Positions 42,417 through 55,118 of a stretch of DNA of 64,000 nucleotides are shown here, in pieces. How positions within the stretch are numbered: the first letter of the stretch is position 1; each line of letters opens with the position of its first letter. The DNA comes from Chamaea fasciata (lineage: Eukaryota > Chordata > Aves > Passeriformes > Sylviidae), in the NCBI GenBank assembly GCA_029207755.1, contig JARCOQ010000002.1:7378001-7442000 (forward strand). Direction: 5' to 3'. The notes under the pieces were generated by a model, which was not told the DNA's origin, ran no database searches, and was given only the letters and a program-made list of their open reading frames with translations. Both the position numbers and the translations under genes were made by a program.

Positions 42417-43039
42417 GTACAAGTATCTCTCTTTAGGATTAAGGTAATACTTGTATTATGCAGGGAAGCTACCAGTTCACTAAATTTGAAATAAACTGGA
42501 GATGAGGATGCAAAGTGGACTACTTTTAATTACCACCTCCGTGCCCTGCTGCTATCCCTCTCCTAAACCCATGCAGGGTTTGGTCAGTGCCTCCTGAGAG
42601 CTGGAAGTTGGCTGGGACCTTTACTGCCAACATGTAACATAAATATCACTACAAGCTCAAGCAGCTATACCCATCTCTGCTGCAGCACAGTCCAACATGG
42701 ATGGGCAGGTAGGTACAAGGAAATAGAGGATTTGTGGGTTTTATCCTTGTAAAGCATAATTCAAGGTTTTTAAGTGCCCTTTTTTTGGTTTTTTGCGATA
42801 GGGTTTTCAAGGCTAAACTACTTTGTTTACTTTTTTTGTATCACGATTATAATTACAACATCGTTTCCAAATGCTAAAAGGCAACCAGTATACAGACTTT
42901 TCCACTTTGTGTAAAGAGCTATTTGAAACAAAACCCTAAATTAAGGCTTCCTGAAAGGCTGAAAGCCTTCAGTGGGACTAATTAGACAGAACCACTAGGC
43001 CTTGAGGCTCACAGCTGCTCACCAATACCCTCTGCAAAG

Positions 43040-43235
43040 ACTGAGAATTAAACACATGGTTAGGGGTTTAAATTGATTAACGGGCATCAGTTGTTCCTCC
43101 TCTACAGGTAATGCCCTAATATCAATCTTTTTATTTTCTAATATATCATTATATGACTAATTAGCAGGCATTATGGCACATCTATTAGTTTAAGTGAATT
43201 TTTAATGACAATTAATCGGCCCTTTTCTAAAATTC
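43040..43235. promoter_or_regulatory. Candidate intronic enhancer, dense in homeodomain core sites
   Basis: I count thirteen TAAT or ATTA cores in roughly 180 bp, including AATTGATTAA, GACTAATTAGCAG, TCTATTAG and TTAATGACAATTAATCGG. At this base composition about four would be expected. Such blocks are common in deeply conserved regulatory elements within developmental gene introns. That is inference only; conservation cannot be seen from one sequence. Confidence 0.3.
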
Positions 43236-44479
43236 TTACTTTAAATAAATGGGAAATTCTCCACTAGTGCTTTGATTAAAACCAAAAGCTAAGCAGCACT
43301 AAAAAAAAAGTCAATTAAAAATGTATGGATCTTTTCGTGAGAGACTGTACTGCATTATTGTCAGTCCCCTACATGTTACACAGGAATCCTACTCTTAATT
43401 TGTTCTGTAATTTTGTGGTTGCTGAAAGTATTTATGAGCTGGTATATCTGCATTAGGAACACCACACTGTAATAGCTACAGGACTTTACAAACAGAAGTG
43501 AATTGTAAGTAATCAAGATACACAGGACAGATTAGACAGTATTTGATTCTTCACAAGGACTGTGGTAAACCACTCACTATCAAGACTATCAGGCAGGAAA
43601 CACCAGGGAAGGACTTGGAAATCTTTATTTCCATCAACTGCATCAATCTGCCAACAGAGCACACCATCATCACTGGCAAATTTTTCCATCAAGGGAGCAG
43701 CTGAGTTGATTCATCAACATCAAAAATAATGTTCCAAAAAAACAAATGAAGAAGAAACCAGAGCATAAGACTTAGAAGGAGGGAAGAAAAAGGTCTCCAA
43801 AATACATCAGCCCAAATCCCATATTTTATCATTGGGCTTCAAGAATAGCTCAAAACTCTCACAAAAGAGTGTGTGCCGCACAACCCCACGTTCTTCTTTC
43901 ACTTCAAGAGTGATGCAGTGAAAAGTAACTCCTGAAAATATCCTCTCATGACAATATCCCTAAGAAAACCACTTTATGCAAACACCAGGTGCATGGCCTT
44001 GACAAATTTTCGTTAAAAAGTATCTACAGATGAAGAAATAAAAATTGAGATTTTCTATTAGGTACAAAGAACGCCTACAGAGTGCAGAGGAAAGACAAAA
44101 TGACTCATTATAAAATATTTTTTTAACATTCTAAGAAGAAAATTGTGCAGAATTAGCCTGCTTGGTGTGAAACTGCATAACCAAGCCAAAATCAAATCTT
44201 TCGTTTCTTCATGCCTTGCCACTTTAGTAATGGTAAATTAGTCACTTCCTTCCATCTGGAATGAGCAGGCCACAGACTTCAGGTGTCTGGGGTGTTTAAG
44301 CTATTTCTTTCAAAACCAGACAGGAATACCTATTCCCAAGATGGATCTGAGAAAGGTGATGAGGGGGCTGTTCGTATCAACAATTACAGAAGTTCAGCAA
44401 ATGGAAAAGTTTCTGCTCCAAGGGCATTGATCAATTTTACACAAGGCAACTAAAAGACCAATTCTAGAAGAAAGCAGTT

Positions 44480-45870
44480 GTGACTTGTTTACAAAACCCC
44501 ATCTGGTAGGTCTGAGACAGTTACAGAACGTGTTAGTGGACGGAATGAATGTCCTGAAACGCAGTAGGCACGTGGAGAATGTAAAGCTCAAGGGCAGCCT
44601 GGGCAGCAGTGACCATGAAATTGTGCAGTTTGAGATCCTTGGGGCAGCAGGGACGGTGAGAAGTGCACTCACTACCCTGGACTTCAGGACAACAGAGGGT
44701 CTCTCCAATAATCTCCTTGGCTGAGTGCCAGAAAATAGAGCCTTGCTGTGAAGAGAGAGAGCTGGAAGACACTCAAGGATTGCCTCCTTCAGGCTCAAGA
44801 ACAATGTACCCCTACAAAGGGGAACTCAGGGAAGACTGCCAGGAGGTCTTCATTGATGAACGAAGAGCTCCTAGACAAATACAAACAGGTAGCTCAGTGA
44901 GGATGGAAGATGGGAAAGTAGCCTGGGTGGAACACAGAGTGTTCTGAAAAAGGGAGATCATTAGGAAAGCTAAAGCACTGGCAGAAGCAAATCTGGCCCA
45001 GGAGATCAAGAGTAACAAAAAAACATTTTAGGTATATCAGCGGGAAAATGTTGACTCCCCTCAGGACTGGCTACCCAGGAAATGGACAAGGCTCAGGAAC
45101 TCAACAATGTTTTTCCCATCTTCACCAACAGCAAGTTTTCCAGCCACACTGCCCAAGTCAAAGAAGGTAAAAGCATGGATCAGGACAGTGAAGTCCCACC
45201 CACTGGAGGAGAAGACCAGTTCTGAGTGTCAAAGAAACTCAAAGGTGTACATGTCCATGGGACCTGACAAAATCCATCCACAGGTCCTGAGGGAACTGGT
45301 GGATGAAGTGGCTGAGCCGCTCTCCATCATATTTGAGAATATGGAAGTCTACTGAAGGTCCCACCGACTGGAAAAGGGGAAACAGAATCCTCATTTTTAA
45401 AAAGGTAAACAGGGGAGACCCAGGGAAATTCAAGCCAGTCAGTCTGATGTACGTGTCTGGCAAGAACATGGAGCACATCCTTCTGGAAGCTATGCTAAGG
45501 AACAGGGAGAATCAGAAGGTGATTGGTGGCAACCAACACGGCTTCACTAAAGGCAAATAATTCCTGACAAATTTGGTGATTTTCTACAGAGAGGTTACAG
45601 CAGTGATGGGCAAAGAAAGGGCAAGAGATGTCATCTTCCTGACTTGAGCAAAGCATTTGACGCTGTGCCACACGATATCCTTGTCTCTGAGCTGGAGAGC
45701 CACGGATTTGACAGATGGACCACTTGGTGGATGAGGAATTGTCTGGATGGTCACACTCAGAGTTGAAGTCGATATTTTAATGTCCAGATTGAAAGTAGTG
45801 ACAGTGATGCTCCTAAGGGTTTGGTACTGGGACCTGTGCTGTTTAAAATTTTTATTGGCGACAGTCAGTA
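44480..45870 (+). mobile_element. CR1 LINE ORF2 fragment, end of endonuclease plus part of reverse transcriptase, decayed
   Basis: Plus-strand remnant of the CR1 pol-like ORF2, antisense to ROBO1. GSLGSSDHEIVQFEIL (about 44590-44640) is the C-terminal endonuclease motif. RKAKALAEANLAQEIK is the linker. MGPDKIHPQVLRELVDEVAE, TDWKRGNRILIFKK, KFKPVSLMYVSGKNMEHILL and [13 protein letters not shown] are reverse-transcriptase blocks, followed by [13 protein letters not shown] and VLGPVLFKIFIGD. It is broken by several stops (for example after VPENRALL and FTKGK) and by a frameshift where one base is missing before GACTTGAGCAAAGCATTT near 45642. It ends before the catalytic FADD-type motif, so it lacks a complete polymerase and both element ends. 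Inactive. Confidence 0.93.
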
Positions 45871-48800
45871 GGATTAACAGGCACCCATAAACCCAACTTA
45901 ATAGCAAAATACAAACTTAATCACTATTCTAAAGCAAAGCAACAGATCCCAAAAACATCCCCCATTCTAGCTAAAATAAATGTCTTCAATGCTTAAAAGC
46001 AAAAAGAACACTCATATAAACATGCAGCAACAAGCCATAGTAAAGATCATCCCTGACCTTGAAAAAAGACCTTTCTTGGTATACTTTAGTAGGAAAAAAA
46101 AGACCATTTTCCTGTTAATGCTGTCATAAAGGCTACAGTGAATCACTAAAAATCATTACTTTTATGTTAAAAGCTCTCACAATGACAAGAACGAATTAGC
46201 AGGGGACAGGAAGTAAAAAGACAACTAATGCTTAAAGAGGCCCATCTTCACAAAACACTGCTGGGAATGCAAATGCCTGAAGCTTCGCCTGCTTATTAAT
46301 GTTACTCATTGTAGTCCCGTCTCTTCACAACGATTTACCTGCTCTCCTTTGCTAATGTACAACCTCCTTCCCCCCCACACCCATTAAGAAGATTCCCTTC
46401 CTTATAAATACCTGTCACTCACCCCACAGTATGCTGGCTCTCCTCTGACACAGAACTCTGCTAATAATGCTATTAATAGCTACTGGTGAAAAAAAACCTG
46501 CAGGGGTAGACAAAATTGTAGTGGCAAATAATGCATTGTTTCCAACCTGAGATGAGACAGTACCCTACTAGGGACAATAAGCCAGAGGAACTGAAGTTTC
46601 AGTCCTGGAAAAAGGAATCTACTCCTAAGAATTACTTTGTGTAAGGGGGAGAAGGACAAAACAAATTTCAGCAAGTAAATGTAAGAGTTGTTAAAAATTT
46701 GAAGTAATAAGTATCCCTCCTTCACTGAATATTAGAAAATCAAACTGCCTTAAGAAATTCTGCAAACAGTCCATACATGTTCACCAGAAACTACTATTGA
46801 ATAGTAATCCATACAACTTAAGAGATTTCTATAAATCATAGAAGGTAAACGTTACTAAAATAAAACATACCCGAGTAACAGTAAAGCTGGCTGGCCCATT
46901 TCCTCCAAGTAAGTATGTTTTTAAGTTGCTCTTTCAATCAAAATATGATAGATTGCATTGCACTATAACTAGGTACTGTTCTCAGGAGAAAAGATTTCTT
47001 CACACAGCTGAAAAAGACCATTCACAATAGGGAATCCTTTAAAAAACCCCTAACATGTCCTTCATATTTGTTCCATTTTATTTTTAAGGTGCACAAATTG
47101 CTGCATTCTGATGACAGATTTGCAAGGTATCTGCAAAAAAGATTTTTATTCACTATACCAAATCTTTATACTTTAAAAACCCACTATTTTTCTTGTTCTC
47201 CTCAAAAGTTCTCCCAAAGTAATTGTTATAGGACCTTCTCATGTCTGCAGAACCAACTGCAGAGAAAGATCTGACCAATTAATTTTTTTTCATAAAAAGA
47301 TCCAAAATAAAATGTCTGCTTAAACAAACAAGGGGAAAAGATGTAAGATGGAGCTACAAAGACATCCATCATATCTTCATAGTGCTCCCATCATCATGGC
47401 CAATAGCTAATTTCAGTGCCATAAATGCATAAATTTAGCTGAGTACAGCTGCTTTCCAAGTCTAGCAGGATGAAGAGATCCCACAAACTTGTACAGAAAC
47501 AACAGGTCAACCCATTCTCCGGGACAGGAGAACAAGAATCCAGGAATATTATAACAGTGCCATGAGGAAGATCAGTGCAGGAATCCTGGAAAGAATTTAT
47601 AGCTTGGTTGTTTCTCTGTGATCCTTGAAGAAACTCAATGGAAATAAACAACAGCTATTTTCAAGTAATTTACTGCAAATGACATTCACAGGGTAAGAAC
47701 ATACTTGCAGAATAGAGCTGTGCACAGTACTAATAAATTCCTGTTATCCTTGTATTTTTGTTAACAAAAGGTACAGTCTTGCAGAACTTGTCAGCAGATG
47801 AACTTAGATTTCTCATTACCATTAAATTACATGGGTCAGGTGGCTCATTACAATCGAAAAAGCACCTACAACATCAGTATTACAGACTTCCTAACTTAAA
47901 AGACTCAGATTGTCTAATATTAACCCAAGTTAAACATTATAAAAGAATCACACAACAGCCATACACAAGAAACTTACTCATAATGAACAATTAAATCCCA
48001 ACTCATTACCTGAGAAAAGTTGTCTCCCCTTCCCATAACCTCTAGCACTCACAGTGGCATCACCCCCTCACTGCTCATAGTTGGCACAAGTTGGACCTTT
48101 ATTTAACTTGCCTTTTTCCTGCCTTATCCCCCCCCCCTTTTTTTTTTTTTCAATAAAACTCCTTAGATAAATTCAAGATAGAACTATTGTGTCTTTATTC
48201 TCCTGTTCTGACTAGGTCCCCCTTTACAAAGCACAATTTTTGTCCACAAGTTTCAGCAAACAGAAGTGACCATTATTGCTCTGGAGACTGACCTTGTATT
48301 ACTCTCATTTCACAGATACTGGTATACACCTCAGTGAGCCACAAACAAAAGCACCACCGTGTTTCAGCACATCCTCTTCACACAAGCATACATTTTAATA
48401 AAAATGTATACAAATGTCTCTCTAAATCATCACCATTAGCAACATAATTTGCTTAGAGCATCAAGCTGTTTCTGCCAGCCACAAATGGCGGGACTGAGCA
48501 GCGTTGGTTACTACTGGAACACATCATCTCAACCTACGTGTGTGCTCTTTCCCTCTTCAACATCCTCATTTCAACCAGAATAATTTTTGAAGAAATGTAT
48601 ATTCTAACTCCCACTGGTAGAAAAAGTCTTTCTGCCACTGAAGAATTTCACTATTAAATCTGTGTAATGCACCATCAGTCCAGCCGTAAAAACTTTATCT
48701 ACATACATCAAATAGCTTCCAAAAGAACAAAACAATTTAAAATAATGACCTGCAAAATTAGCTATTCGTGTCTTATTTCTGTCCAGATTGCCCTACAGCT

Positions 48801-49465
48801 TCTATACTGTGATATAACTTGCCAACATATCATACAATACTGGAGAATCAACAGAGAAATTCACTGGATGTACAAAAGAAAAGGGAAGTTGAGGGAAATT
48901 CCAGTGTGAATCACCATTGAGGATCTTTGGGAGGGGAAGGGGAACAGAAGGGAAAAGAGGAACAGAAATAGTTCCTCCTATAAAGAATGCTTTTCTATTA
49001 GAACTGGAAAGAGCAGCCGTGGATTCCTCAGACAGATGGTGTCAATAGAGACGTCTATTAGTCACTTTGGCAGCAGCAGTATGGTGATGGGGCTCACAAA
49101 AAGCCACTTAACGACTCCATACAAACAAAAGAGAAGTACATTAAGAAGTTGATTCAACTTCCCAGTACAAGACACTGTTTTCTACATATCAGATAAAACC
49201 CACTGCCATCCATTCCAGTCTGCAGTTTCACAGGCTGTGGCAGATGTGGACTCAAAGCAAACCCCCACCTGGGACAGCTCAGCTTCCCAGGTGAAAAGCC
49301 CAGACCTGAGGGCTTTCCTAAGTCCTTCTGCACCTCTGCTTTTGTGTAGAAACTGACAACACACAGGGCTCTTTCCTCAGCGATGTGACACTTGAAACTG
49401 GGAATCATGGTGGCCAATGCGTCTCCCTCTGGTACTGGAGGATGTTTAGCTCCTACTAACGCGAA
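45871..49465. other. Intronic DNA, no gene recognised
   Basis: Unique AT-rich sequence between two CR1 remnants, with a C10T13 tract at 48128-48150 and no recognisable exon. A 119-codon minus frame ending at 49154 partly enters the CR1 copy at 49466 and has no domain. Confidence 0.65.
48128..48150. repeat. C10T13 pyrimidine tract
   Basis: Ten C (48128-48137) followed directly by thirteen T (48138-48150). Confidence 0.95.
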
Positions 49466-49963
49466 CACAGAATCTCTTGAGTTGAAAAAGACCTTTAAGA
49501 ACATTGAGTCCAACCAGCACTGCCAAGTCCCCCACTAAACTAGTGAAGAAATGTGAAGAAATTTTTCCTAATAGCTGATCTAAACCTTCCCTGGCCCAGT
49601 TTGAGGTCATTTCATCTTGCTCTATTATTTGTGACCTGGGAGAAGAGACACACCCCCACCTGGCTGCACTCTCCTTTCAGGGAGTTGTAGAGAGCCATAA
49701 GGTCTCCCCTGAGCCCCCTTTTCTGCAGGGAAAAAAACCATCCCCAGTTCCGCCCTCCTCAGACTTGTGCTCCAGACCCTTCTCCAGGTCCACTGCCCTT
49801 CTCTGGACACTCTCCAGCACCTCAGTGTCCTTCCTGGAGTGAGGAGCCCAAAACTGAAGCCATCATTTGTGCCCTCAGCGGTGCCCAGCACAGGGGACAA
49901 TCCCTGCCCTGGTCCTGCTGCCACACCATTGCTGATACAGGCCAGGTGCCATTGGCCTTCTCG
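49466..49963 (-). mobile_element. CR1 LINE 3' portion, ~500 bp, with internal deletion
   Basis: Starts CACAGAATCTCTTGAGTTGA, then GACCTTTAAGAACATTGAG, CACTGCCAAGTCCCCCACTA, GAGTTGTAGAGAGCCATAAG, GACTTGTGCTCCAGACCCTT, GCCCTTCTCTGGACACTCTC and GATACAGGCCAGGTGCCATT. This is the reverse complement of CR1, sense to ROBO1. Compared with the copy at 39905 it lacks about 100 nt between CCACTAAAC and TAGTGAAGAAA. At that junction GTGAAGAAAT is directly duplicated (49543-49552 and 49553-49562). The overlapping plus and minus frames of 73-99 codons are not genes. Confidence 0.95.
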
Positions 49964-51578
49964 GAAAATATACTTCCTTACGTTTTAGGGAATCAATTCT
50001 TCATTCTTAAATGCTTTAACTTTAAATCTACCTGGTTTAATTCTCTGAACTGACATTTCAGATGTGTGCAATGCCAACAGATATAAACAGGACATTCTTA
50101 AGTTAAAATGCTTGAATATAAAATCCTTCACAAACCCTATCAATTTGGTTAGCTTCTACTGAGAGGAAGTCTAGCAAAGGAAAAAAATCAAAAAATATTT
50201 AGAATTACAATCTTACTATTGAAAAACCAAATTATTTTCATAGAACATGGTAGGTAAAATGACAAAGTAGCTTAATGTAATAGGAACAAAGTCAACTTTA
50301 TATCATGCATTAGCTATTAACTGGCATCCATCTGTTTAAGTTCAACAAGCCGATTTTACTCTATCAGAAATTAAATGTATTTTTAAAATACATATTCTTA
50401 GGATTACTCTCTTCCTGTCTGTTGGTTCACTGATTAAAATAAGCTGCAGCAATAATGTTAAACAGTCCTTTTGGTGGCAAGGAACTCAAAAATGCATTTT
50501 TAATTCTCAGAAACATTTAGAACATTCATGAAGTCAGAGTCCATCCCACTGTCCTACTTTATCCCTCCAATGAGAAATTTAACTGAGAGAAGCAGTAGTT
50601 GAATCCTGTTGTTTTGGGGTTTTTTAAACAGAGGCAGATGTCTAACACAGCTCACCCACTCTCAGAGAGGACAGACATCCAGCTCCAACAGTCTTGGTTG
50701 CCAGGCATGTAGAAAGGAATGCCTAAGTCAAACAAAGACAAGGTTGGTCTTATCACAGGTGATGCATATGGTCGGAAAACTCCTTGGAAAATGATTAAGA
50801 ACTAAGAGCCGAAGAATTATAATTCAATTACCCACAACAAAGCATTCCACCTGCCTAGTACGAAATCTGAGTCATGCAGTTGCTGCTTTAATTACAGGAG
50901 ATTCACTGGTTATAACTCTGCCTGCACTAGCATGGCATCTTCAAGAACATCTTCCCTGTCTTTGTTTCTGTGCTAGAAGGGGAAGCTCCTCTGTAAGAAT
51001 CCACAGGACTCACCTGAAGACAGGCCACAGCTCCTGGAGGTGAGTACAGAGCCACACCCAGGCTAAGGAAAGCAGCAAGTCCTTGGTCTGTTTGTAAAAT
51101 CTAAGCCTGACCAAGCCATAAATACATACAGAGAGAAAACAATGTGTAAGATACCAAGGATACACGTCTCCAAAAGTCCTTTCTGTCACTCTCTGTCATT
51201 AAAGTCCATCTTTGGTCTTTCCTTGAAGTAGGATCCTGAACTGCAAACCCCACACGAGGCTACTCTTAGAGTATCAGCCTGATGATGGGGAACCATCATT
51301 ATCTTTACAGTGTCTTCCGTTAAAAGTAATCATAATGGGTGTACATATAGCCATGCGCAAGGATTTGCTTGCATTTGCAAAGGATCTTAATTCAAGGAAG
51401 GTAAAAAGAAATGCTTTCTATACTTTAAGACAATTGCTACAAACCATTTGTAAAAGACTACACGGCTGCTTTCATCAATCATCTCACAAAACTTAACTCC
51501 AGTTTTGCGTGTATGTTTCGATGCCAGCTATGTTTACCTGAAAAATAGTTTGGTTTCTACTGAACCACAACCTGACAG

Positions 51579-51591
51579 ACACACACACACA
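51579..51591. repeat. Short (AC)n microsatellite
   Basis: Six and a half AC units within CAGACACACACACACAAGG. Confidence 0.8.
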
Positions 51592-52070
51592 AGGCAGCTC
51601 GTGGCATTTCCTGCTGTGCATAAAAAAGGCAAGAGCAACACTGCTCTGTAACCAGTGTTATGCTCTATTTTAATTCATCCAGTTTTATGCTGTTGGACAT
51701 GCACTTCCTTTAGGGAAAGGGAAGGAATAGGAGCAGTGTGGCCTTATGTTCACACAGCAGAATCAAGCCAGGTATAGCAATAAGAGAAGAGGATGTGGAT
51801 GCAGGGGGAAGAGTGGCATTTCCTAAGGAAACTGCAGCATTACCATAGCAATGCTCCAATTAGCGTGTCAAACAGATGCAGAAGAAATCAAACAAAAAAA
51901 TGCTTAGCAATGTGGATGGGAAGGACAATGAGGCACTTGTCATCATATAATTAAAAAATGGCACTTTCTATTCTAATGGAACAGAAAATTCACCTTATAA
52001 ACAACATTCTCCTGTCTGAAATTTCCCAAATTGTTACAGGCTGTTTAAATATACATATTCAAGCTACACC

Positions 52071-52086
52071 TTTTTTTTTTTTTTTT
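52071..52086. repeat. Poly-T tract (16 T)
   Basis: Sixteen consecutive T after GCTACACC. Confidence 0.95.
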
Positions 52087-53823
52087 CCTAAATAAACATA
52101 AGCTTCATTATTTTAATAACACTTCTCATTTTTTCTTTAAGGCTGAATATTTTCTTGGAGAAAACATTCCCCCCCTTCTCCAGCATGCCTAAACCTGTGC
52201 TTGTAATGAGGGAGACAGGCAGCAGTAGAGGATTAAAGGCTTGTCTAAAAGGAGTTGCTGAAAATTGTCAAAACTATTGGCTATTCATGAAAAGGATGAA
52301 TGTGCTAGGGTAAAACAAAAAAAAAATCACAGCAGACTTTTATTTGTACACTATGCAAGGATGAATCTATTTCACACTAAATAACCGGGTGTCATGAACA
52401 TAGAATATGGCACTTTGTGATCTGGAAAAGCAAATACAACCTCACACCTATCTCAGAGAAAGAATTTGAAGCAAGACAAAGATTTTGAAAGGAAAATAAA
52501 GAAACTTTTACCTCAGGACAAGGTATATTTGCATTTGGGATTAAAGGACCCAATAAATAATCTAGCTCCACAGCTAGAACACTAGTGCACCAAAGAAGTA
52601 AGAAACATAAATGCCTATTATCTTTAAGAAACATTCTTTGTAATATAGTAAGTTCTGCTATTTAAGTGTATTATGAAGAATATATTTGTATGTATAGGAT
52701 ATACCAAAATAAACTAGCAATATTTATTTTCTTTCTATAAAAGCATTTGGAGAAAAGCGAAGAAAGCTGACCAAGACACAGTCATGAGCATCTGCACTCA
52801 ACAATCAAAAAAATCTACATAATAAAGAGAAAGCCAAAACTTATGTAGGACATGAAACAGGCAATAGACCAATAACCGCCTATTTATGTACCTGTTCAAA
52901 AATACTATAAAGCTTCAGCTACTTACCCTGAAATATGTTGGATCTCAAAACTCACACTAGATTAGTCATGTTAGCAATTCCCCAAAGCAGCTCTCTCTCA
53001 ATTCTGACACACACTGAAACATGAGTGCATCAAAACAAATTGCCATACGGAGCCTCTGATTTGATTGTTCTAACAAGTACTTAATGATTTCGGCATTATT
53101 TTATTTATAAAAATTACTAACTGAACTTTGAAGTCTATTCCCATGACGAATTGTTTTTATTTCATAAAAGGAAAAGAAGGAGAGAAAGTTTATCTTTAGA
53201 AACTAATAAAATTTTTCCTTACGAGGTTTACTCCTTATGACTGTTCAAAGTGAAAAAGTAAAATGAAGAAATATAATCAAAATAGTTCAGATTTTACCAC
53301 TCTGGTAAGGATTTCTTAATACAGTTAGAGGAAATACATTACTAAATATAACCTAGGGAATTCTTGTCTTCTTGATGGCCTTAAAACTGAAAAATGCTCT
53401 TTTTTAATTATGCTGAGAAAACATGTAATTTTGTAGACTTCAATCTCAAATATTACACTAGAAGTTCCATATTTATTAACAACACATTTCAAGAAGATGT
53501 GACGCTTCCTATACAGTTCCAAAATAATAAGGCAGCAACAAATATCACAAATATATCCACATAAAACCTAGAACTTTTCTTGTTGGTAGCAGTTCTATCA
53601 TCATGTCAGCACTCCTATAATGGACAAAGAAATCCAATCCATATTTCCAGCTGTATCTGAAAGTATCCAAACCTCATCACAGGAAGAGCACTTGTAACAT
53701 TTAACAATCCAATGTCATGTTTCCTGTAATACACATCAGTAAGGAAGATTAAGTGAATATCCAATACTTCTCAATTATCCCTAATAGAAGATAAATGCAG
53801 TGAGGATAGATAAAGAATTCTGT

Positions 53824-53879
53824 GGGGTTTTTTTGGTTTGGGTTGAGATTTTTTTGTTGTTTTTTTTTTTTTTTTTTTT
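53824..53879. repeat. G/T-rich tract ending in 20 T
   Basis: GGGGTTTTTTTGGTTTGGG followed by TTGAGATTTTTTTGTTG and twenty T (53860-53879). This is the opposite strand polarity to most other low-complexity tracts in the window. Confidence 0.9.
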
Positions 53880-54392
53880 AAATATTTAAAAGCACACACA
53901 TACACAGAAAAACAAACGAAACTAGGGCTTCATTGTTTAAGGATATATAAGATATTTATCCCTAACACAACATTCCTTCAACTGTGAGACTGAAACCACT
54001 TCCTTATGATGGCAAGATAATATCAGCTACACTAATTTTCCATTCATGTTGTTGAATGGAGTCTTTTTCCAGGGCTACACCCAAAAAGGTAAAATTTTTT
54101 CAAAAGTCAATACGCAGCTATTTTAATAAATCTTGTTCTTCATACTCTATATTCTCAAGTTCTTTCATGCCAGAAATATTTCTTTTAAAATCAAATATAG
54201 CTAGAGAAGCACCTACCTTTTAGTGAATGCACATAATTAAAGGTGGCCAAGGTATCAGAGAGGCCTAATACAGAGGAATTAATTAGCTCAAGTGCTGAAT
54301 ACTTCCCAGATTGCTATTGCTTCTGATGGCTGGGTGCTGTGATCTTCCTCCCTGGCTTTCATGGCATTCTAATTGGCGATTTCTTAAGCCCA

Positions 54393-54491
54393 TTAAAACA
54401 AACACACACAATAGCCACAAAGGAAACCCCCCAAAAATAACAATCACCAAACCACAACACAACCCCCCAAAAAAACCCAAAGCAAAACCAA
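54393..54491. repeat. A/C-rich low-complexity tract
   Basis: About 100 bp almost free of T and G, including ACAAACACACACAAT and two C6 runs followed by A runs. It creates Lys/Pro/Asn-rich and Gly/Phe/Val-rich chance frames. Confidence 0.85.
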
Positions 54492-55016
54492 CCTGAACCT
54501 TAGTTTACATGGGTGGCTATTTACACCAGGTCAAACCAAAAGAGCCCATAAGAGCATTTTTATTCAGTCAATGAAAATCAAGTGAGGAAAAATCCTGAAA
54601 GACCAATCTTTCTAGACAGATTCCAGCTAATTAAAACACACACTTCTTAAACTACAACTCTGTTGACATCCCGCACGTAACACACTAGCAAGAAGAGGTG
54701 AATACATCACAAACAGCTGTTTAAATGCACAGTTGCCAAAAGAATCTATCTGAAAATTCGGATGCCCTATATCAGGTTCCAATTCAGAAATAAACTTCAC
54801 TTCAGTCTTCATTTAAGTCTCCAAATTTCTTTTCATTTATGAGCACAATGTTTTTAAGTTTCATGGGTTTTAAATCTACATGCTCACAAGCCAGACATAC
54901 TCTCTAAAACTGAACCATATCTATGAAAACTAAGAAACTTTACATGGAATCTTTCAGGTGTGTGGGCACATCAGCACATACCTTTTGACACTTTTCGCAA
55001 CCAAACTGTGGAAACA

Positions 55017-55118
55017 TTCATAGAATGGCCTGGGTTGGAAGGCACCTTCAAGATCATCCCATTTCAACCCCCTCCCATGGGCAGAGACACCTTCCACTAG
55101 ACCAGGTTGCTCAGAGCA
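55017..55118 (-). mobile_element. CR1 LINE 3' terminus, 102 bp
   Basis: ATTCATAGAATGGCCTGGGT, TGGAAGGCACCTTCAAGATC, CCTCCCATGGGCAGAGACAC and CTTCCACTAGACCAGGTTGC are the reverse complement of the last ~100 nt of an avian CR1 subfamily distinct from the copies at 39905 and 49466. Good conservation suggests it is younger than the 3281 copy. It lies sense to ROBO1. Confidence 0.93.

Larger units (their letters stand above)
40336..44479. other. Intronic DNA between two CR1 copies, with a possible regulatory block
   Basis: No coding exon recognised. Contains a T19 tract (42065-42083), a short TCTTA repeat (42398-42416) and a TAAT/ATTA-dense block at about 43040-43235, described separately. The rest is unique AT-rich intron. 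Confidence 0.65.
49964..55016. other. Intronic DNA with T-rich and A/C-rich tracts, no gene recognised
   Basis: Contains a short CA repeat (51579-51591), T16 (52071-52086), a G/T-rich plus poly-T tract (53824-53879) and an A/C-rich tract (54393-54491). No splice-bounded coding segment or known transposon is visible in the rest. Confidence 0.65.

Noticed and set aside
44394..44804. 136-codon minus-strand frame
   Set aside because: Mostly antisense to the CR1 ORF2 remnant.
49154..49988. Several 60-119-codon frames around the CR1 copy at 49466
   Set aside because: Frames at 49625-49924 and 49767-49988 lie in the CR1 sequence itself; the 119-codon frame overlaps its edge and shows no independent domain.
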